NCBI RefSeq assembly: GCF_000186865.1
Contig: NW_008705594.1
Coordinates: forward strand, 210,808-258,918
Direction: 5' to 3'
Length of the DNA: 48,111 nt
Source: Aureococcus anophagefferens
Taxonomy: Eukaryota; Sar; Pelagophyceae; Pelagomonadales; Pelagomonadaceae
The position numbers and the translations under genes were made by a program. A model generated the notes under the pieces. That model saw nothing but the letters and a program-made list of their open reading frames with translations, had not been told where the DNA came from and did not search any database. This document shows positions 42,456 through 48,111 of the stretch, piece after piece. Position 1 is the first letter of the stretch, and every line of letters starts with the position of its first letter.

Positions 42456-42539
42456 CCTTCTGTGTCAGGTGAGCTTGCTAAAACCGGTGGCTGTTCGTTC
42501 TTGAGGAGCTTGATCACCCGAAGAAAAAACGGCGGCTGA

Positions 42540-43073
42540 CCAGGGTGGAAAGCAAAACTTTTTCAAGCGCCAGCCGCGCGGTGGGGACTATCTGCGTTAA
42601 GCTACGTTGGATAATCCCCTTAATATAAGAAGCTCAATAGGCTAACCGTCGCGGCCGCGCTCCGCGCGTAGTCGCTACCCCCAGCCAAACAAAAAAAATT
42701 CGACCGCGCGCGCAAATGTAGTAGCCTGACTCGGAAAAACTGTAATTGGGCACCATAGACATGCTCTCACCTTTGGTCCAGCGACTCCATGCCTCTTGCT
42801 GGGCCTGCGTCTGCTGCGGCACCTGATGCGGTGGCACCTGCTCCTGTGGCACCTGCTGCTGTCTTGAACCGCGACACCGATACTCACTCACGAATGCGCG
42901 TGTGTATTGACAAGGCGAGCACGTTTTGAGTTTGGGTCGTGGGCGCCCATAGACAATCACTCTTGGTGCAAGTGTGCTACTCCATCGTCGCATTATCGGG
43001 CCGATAATCATGAGCCCACAATACCGCAACGATCGACAGAACCACCACATGGTTTTACAAGCGCTAACATGGT
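42540..43073 (+). pseudogene. PKS 3' remnant with Ala/Pro linker and a third piece of region X
   Basis: 42770-42880 encodes on the plus strand an Ala/Pro-rich linker (AAAPDAVAPAPVAPAAV). 42880-42995 is a clear nucleotide relative of X-b at 29755-29865 (cgcc-a/t-atagacaat shared, with the same in-frame TAG at 42950). It suggests the PKS once continued and was cut by rearrangement near 43000. A word ggttttacaagcgct occurs twice at about 43043-43095. Confidence 0.5.
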
Positions 43074-44192
43074 CTATCTGGTTTTACAAGCGCTTGCCCG
43101 CGTTGATCGGGCTAGCATGCCACGCCGGAGATTTCCCCAATTATTTACGTCATAGCGTGCGCTAAACGCACCGTAGATCTCATCGGCCAGTTTCTGCCGT
43201 CTCTCAGGTCCAATTGCAACGAGCTCGTCAAATTTTTGCGGGATACACTCCAACGGCTCAAAGAAAACGAGGCCGTTGTAGTTCAGACGGTCGATTTCTT
43301 CGCAGGGTTCCGAAATGATAAGGGCTTTGTGGCCAAGAAGTTTGTTGATGCGAAGGGCTTCGATTGTCGTGGCCCCAACCTTGTGAATGTTGAGGAAAAT
43401 TGAACTTCCGGGCTGTCTAAGCATATTTGTATAAGCGTCATCATCCCATATGTCAGAAATCGCCCTTAAATGTGCCCTCATGAGTGGAGAAGCATTCCTT
43501 AGCTGTTCCCACTTAAGTGACCGATGCTTGATGTTGCCGAGGAAGATGAGGTCGGGTGTCTCGAGCTTTGACGCGTGGTCAATCAAAAAGGACCTGGGCA
43601 GATTTACAGGAGGAAAGTACTTGCAGGTGAGACTAGGCACGTCAAGTTTCTGGAGAGTTGTGAGGTTAAGGGCTGCGTAGTCCCAGATTTCGTCGGGCTG
43701 GTGCTTAGAAAACAGGCCTAGTCTGTCCAACAATACCGGGAGCACAAGGTGAATCGGCTCGGTTTGGAAGTAGATGCAATAGATACCGCGGCGCCGCAGA
43801 CTTCGGAAACGCACAAAAAAGAATATGTACATTCTTATATCACCAACGTAAATGAATATGTCATTACGACGCATGTGTGAAGCGAGCCACAGGTCCCAGA
43901 CTGATGTGATCCTGCGATCAACTTGACATTCGGGAGCCAATAGGAGCTCCAAAGAGTCCAAAATCGGCTTGTACAAAAAACGAAAGCTCGTACACTCGCT
44001 ATTGCTCAGGCGTTCTGGGTGCCACACATGAAACGTATGCGCGTGGCACCTGAAAGTTGAGGCGATGAATGGCTCACGACCCTGACAAATGATCATAAGT
44101 CTACGGATGTGACGGAGAATTCTAGAAAAACTCCTTATTTGGCAGAGGATCAGAGACACGAGGAAAACTATTATAGAAATCTTCTCGTACAT
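43074..44192 (-). CDS. Glycosyltransferase-like type II membrane protein
   Basis: Frame open from 44252; the first ATG at 44192 gives about 372 aa. The start is followed at once by a single membrane segment (ISIIVFLVSLILCQI) then basic residues, a type II (Golgi/ER lumen) topology. The C-terminal half (FLGNIKHR, SIFLNIHKVGATTIEALRINKLLGH, EPLECIPQKF) resembles the donor-binding domain of GT-B glycosyltransferases. The sugar and acceptor are unknown. The ORF is clean. Its 3' end lies at the PKS remnant border, so the last about 20 residues may be abnormal. Confidence 0.6.
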   Translation of the reverse strand: MYEKISIIVFLVSLILCQIRSFSRILRHIRRLMIICQGREPFIASTFRCHAHTFHVWHPERLSNSECTSFRFLYKPILDSLELLLAPECQVDRRITSVWDLWLASHMRRNDIFIYVGDIRMYIFFFVRFRSLRRRGIYCIYFQTEPIHLVLPVLLDRLGLFSKHQPDEIWDYAALNLTTLQKLDVPSLTCKYFPPVNLPRSFLIDHASKLETPDLIFLGNIKHRSLKWEQLRNASPLMRAHLRAISDIWDDDAYTNMLRQPGSSIFLNIHKVGATTIEALRINKLLGHKALIISEPCEEIDRLNYNGLVFFEPLECIPQKFDELVAIGPERRQKLADEIYGAFSARYDVNNWGNLRRGMLARSTRASACKTR

Positions 44193-44252
44193 TTCCCTTC
44201 CTTTCCGTCGAAACGTCAGATGCGGGTAAGTTTCAGTCACGAGTGCGCGCAA

Positions 44253-44471
44253 TTTAGCCAGTCAGGTTCTACCAAACGCGTGAGACGCGCCTGACCAATG
44301 AGAGCACTGCGTAATAAGTGTACAACATCTTCGATTAGCCAGGAAAGTAGCGCCCAAGGATTTGGCAGTCGAGCTTCTCCAGACCGGCTGTCACCTTCGT
44401 GTCCAGGTTCTTATCCACTGGACCCGGGCGACGCGCCATGACCTGACCGAGTTCTCACAGGAGCATGTCCT
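44253..44471. other. Region between the GT gene and the foldback element
   Basis: Just left of the foldback arm, a plus-strand frame reads into the arm and ends with the same C-terminal peptide (NKHYVKPSNLN, stop) as the minus-strand ORF on the other side. No recognised gene. Confidence 0.35.
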
Positions 44472-45180
44472 TAACAAGCACTACGTAAAACCCAGCAATC
44501 TCAATTAATCAAGCTATGGACGATCCCCGCGACTGCATTTTGGCTCGAGGGAGGGTGTGCGTTGGCACGATTTGGGAGAAGGGGGGTGCGATTAAGACTG
44601 CCAAGTTTCAGGTCTGAAGACCATGGGGTTGGGCGCGCGCGCTATCGTCTAAAAGGCCATAATATGTGCGGTGTAGTGAGGGTGAGGGGTCGCATCGCCG
44701 CGATCGTCGCGCGCAGGCCCCAAACTTGGTAAGCTTCATCTCTCATGTAGTCAAAATGCTTGTGTGAGCTCTAGCTGTGTATCGGGCCAAAATGTAGTCC
44801 CGGTGATCGGTTCATCGCATCAAACGAATGCATGCCTCGGCGATAATCCCATGACTATATTCTGGGTCGCAGCTGTGCTACAGCTTACGGTGGCACTCTA
44901 ATACATACATAGGTCGAGTCTACCAAGTTTGGGGCTCGCGCGCGACGATCGCGGCGATGCGACCCCTCACCCTCACTACACCGCACATATTATGGCCTTT
45001 TAGACGATGGCGCGCGCGCCCAACCCCATGGTCTTCAGACCTGAAACTTCGCAGTCTTAATCTCACCCCCCTTCTCCCAAATCGTGCCAACGCACACCCT
45101 CCCTCGAGCCAAAATGCAGTCGCGGGGATCGTCCATAGCTTGATTAATTGAGATTGCTGGGTTTTACGTAGTGCTTGTTA
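44472..45180. repeat. 709-bp foldback element with 260-nt inverted arms
   Basis: Left arm 44472-44731 (starts taacaagcactacgtaaaac) is almost perfectly the reverse complement of the right arm 44921-45180 (ends gttttacgtagtgcttgtta). The loop is 189 nt. It has a foldback/MITE-like structure, GC-rich near the loop. No target-site duplication seen. Differences between arms are a few bases. Confidence 0.92.
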
Positions 45181-45368
45181 GGGGTACAAGGCGTGGTACA
45201 ATAGTATGTGTCCCATTCAAGGTTGACGATCGAAATAATATTCACTGCAGCATACTCATCTGCATCTGGGCGGTTGTAGCGGAATAACTCTGGGTTCTTT
45301 GTTGCTCGGTAAAACTTGCATTGGGCTTGAGCAGCTATCTCCTGCGGAAGATCGCGCTCATCCGACAA
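45144..45368 (-). CDS. 3' exon of a small unknown gene, running into the foldback arm
   Basis: 74-codon frame (contains LFRYNRPDADEYAAVN and IISIVNLEWDTYYC). Its last 11 residues come from the foldback arm. It probably belongs with the exon at 45530-45707. The arm therefore supplies or replaces the native C-terminus. Family not recognised. Confidence 0.35.
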   Translation of the reverse strand: MSDERDLPQEIAAQAQCKFYRATKNPELFRYNRPDADEYAAVNIISIVNLEWDTYYCTTPCTPNKHYVKPSNLN

Positions 45369-45519
45369 TCGGGCGTTTGAAACCGAGGACCACGACGACG
45401 AGAATGAACCTACTTAGCTTAGCCTGAACGAGACTGAGCTTAGTTTCCTCGTCTGCAAGGGACACAAGGAGGCTTCCAATGTCTGCATTATGGTGTTCAG
45501 TAAGAGTTAGCAGATTAGA

Positions 45520-45707
45520 CTTAACTTTACCATCGCTAGATAACTGGCTGTCTGTTCATCCAAGCCTTCTGGAATTGCATCATCATCCTCTATACTTTGC
45601 TGTAAAAGGAGGTTAACCCTGGCAAGATTCTGCTCTGTTAGCTCCTTCTTCAGTGCTAGGTAAACACTCAAAGGCACTGCAGCATCTGTTGGATGCTCAG
45701 CCGCCAT
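45520..45707 (-). CDS. 5' exon of a small unknown gene
   Basis: From ATG 45707 a helical, acidic protein (VPLSVYLALKKELTEQNLAR, SIEDDDAIPEGLDEQ). A mini-intron of 38-48 nt ending atgcag at 45482 fits (GT donor at 45519 or 45529, branch-like ctaac). Coding then continues as IGSLLVSLADEETKLSLVQ. The intron size matches those in the PKS. Function unknown. Confidence 0.45.
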
Positions 45708-46047
45708 AACACCCCCCTGCTTACCAAGCACGGGGCGGGAGTGAAAACGAAGGGCGCGTACAGATAAGCGCGGGCAGCGGCCTTCACGGAGATGGATGCG
45801 CCAGGGCAACCATAATCTAGGGGCTTACTTTTGCGATACTTTTGCCTCTATCTCGTCACTGGTGTCCCTACCGGCGCTCACCAAAACTCTAGTGGCAGCG
45901 CTACAGAATTCTGCCACAGAACATCCACAGCCCATCACCTGCGAGGCTGATGAGGAAGCTCGAGTCTGGGTGAAAAGCCCAGCTGTGGAGGATGAAGATC
46001 ATTCGCGTTGGATGAGAGAATTCCATGGTCGTTGTTGTTGCATGCAA

Positions 46048-48111
<2,064 letters not shown>

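Larger units (their letters stand above)
12435..42539 (+). pseudogene. Giant modular polyketide synthase with in-cis beta-branching cassette; many in-frame stops
   Basis: One strand holds about 30 kb of PKS domains (6 KS, 1 AT, 13 ACP, HMGS, at least 6 crotonases, 2 FSH1 hydrolases, DH, FMO; given separately). The frame is continuous: positions 0 mod 3 from 12435 to 21095, then 1 (21145) and 2 (21374-34939), then 1 (34987-38244), 2 (38294-38460) and 0 (38510-42539), changing only at mini-introns. Stops occur about once per 50-100 codons, so no long protein can be made by standard translation. Start: ATG 12435, just ahead of a loading-type AT-ACP. No frameshift, transposon or large internal deletion was found. 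Whether it is dead, hypermutated or decoded unusually is discussed in the findings. Confidence 0.8.

Noticed and set aside
12435..42539. Nuclear genetic code with reassigned stops (e.g. TAA/TAG = Gln)
   Set aside because: RUVBL1 is complete with CAA/CAG only for Gln and ends normally at TGA; the hydrolase and membrane genes end normally too. Inside the PKS, TGA stands at both Arg and Trp positions and TAG at Gln, Trp and others, which no single reassignment fits.
12435..42539. Bacterial trans-AT PKS contig or contamination
   Set aside because: Spliceosomal introns at conserved KS positions, and a host-type RUVBL1 with intron on the same contig.
12435..42539. Stops as long-read sequencing errors
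   Set aside because: Such errors are mainly indels; here no frameshift is seen, and repeated units and paralogues share stops.
42634..43050. Minus-strand Gln/Pro-rich ORF of 138 codons
   Set aside because: It is the shadow of a plus-strand Ala/Pro-rich repeat (gcacctgctc words) and of the X fragment; no independent support.

Overview
The window looks like nuclear DNA of a eukaryote. Spliceosomal introns, a full-length RUVBL1 (pontin) gene, a Ty1/copia reverse-transcriptase fragment and an HSF-type DNA-binding domain point that way. The wording of the HSF domain (SFQRQL..FGF) resembles stramenopile HSFs, so a stramenopile or related protist is my best guess, but only a guess. I recognised no rRNA, tRNA or CRISPR.

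Left part (1-12.4 kb): a repeat-rich accessory area. It holds a frameshifted unknown ORF at the left edge, an AT-rich island with a GRPRK (AT-hook-like) ORF, an HSF-like gene, a secreted epoxide-hydrolase-like gene, and a 2,028-bp direct duplication carrying two apparently identical copies of a multi-pass membrane protein gene. Between and beyond these copies lies a 619-bp repeat with internal 57-nt inverted repeats, plus a copia-type fragment.

Centre (12.4-42.5 kb): one strand carries the wreck, or the recoded body, of a giant modular polyketide synthase. Reading order: AT, ACP, KS1, FSH1-type hydrolase, degenerate crotonase region X, crotonase, ACP2-3, crotonase, KS2, HMG-CoA-synthase-like domain, crotonase (ECH1-like), degenerate stretch, crotonase (ECH2-like), ACP4-6, KS3, FSH1, X, crotonase, ACP7-9, crotonase, KS4, DH, ACP10-11, KS5, flavin monooxygenase, ACP12-13, KS6. 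The block KS2-HMGS-ECH-ECH-ACPx3 has the parts list of the bacterial beta-branching cassette, here in cis in an intron-containing eukaryotic gene. Only one AT is seen, as in AT-less (trans-AT) systems, and no KR or ER was recognised.

The PKS is crossed by about one to two in-frame stop codons per hundred codons, yet I found no frameshift in about 30 kb. The frame changes only at six mini-introns (45 to about 52 nt) lying at two equivalent positions of KS2, KS4 and KS5. Where paralogues or strong family consensus allow a comparison, stops mostly sit at Gln (TAA/TAG) or Arg (TGA) positions, one T-to-C change from sense. Every catalytic Cys/His of six KSs and every phosphopantetheine Ser of 13 ACPs is intact. 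This needs explaining: substitution-only hypermutation, very recent death, or RNA-level repair. I annotate it as a pseudogene by default.

Right part (42.5-48.1 kb): a remnant of region X, a type II membrane glycosyltransferase-like gene, a 709-bp foldback element, a small multi-exon unknown gene, and RUVBL1 with one intron followed by its GC-rich upstream region.
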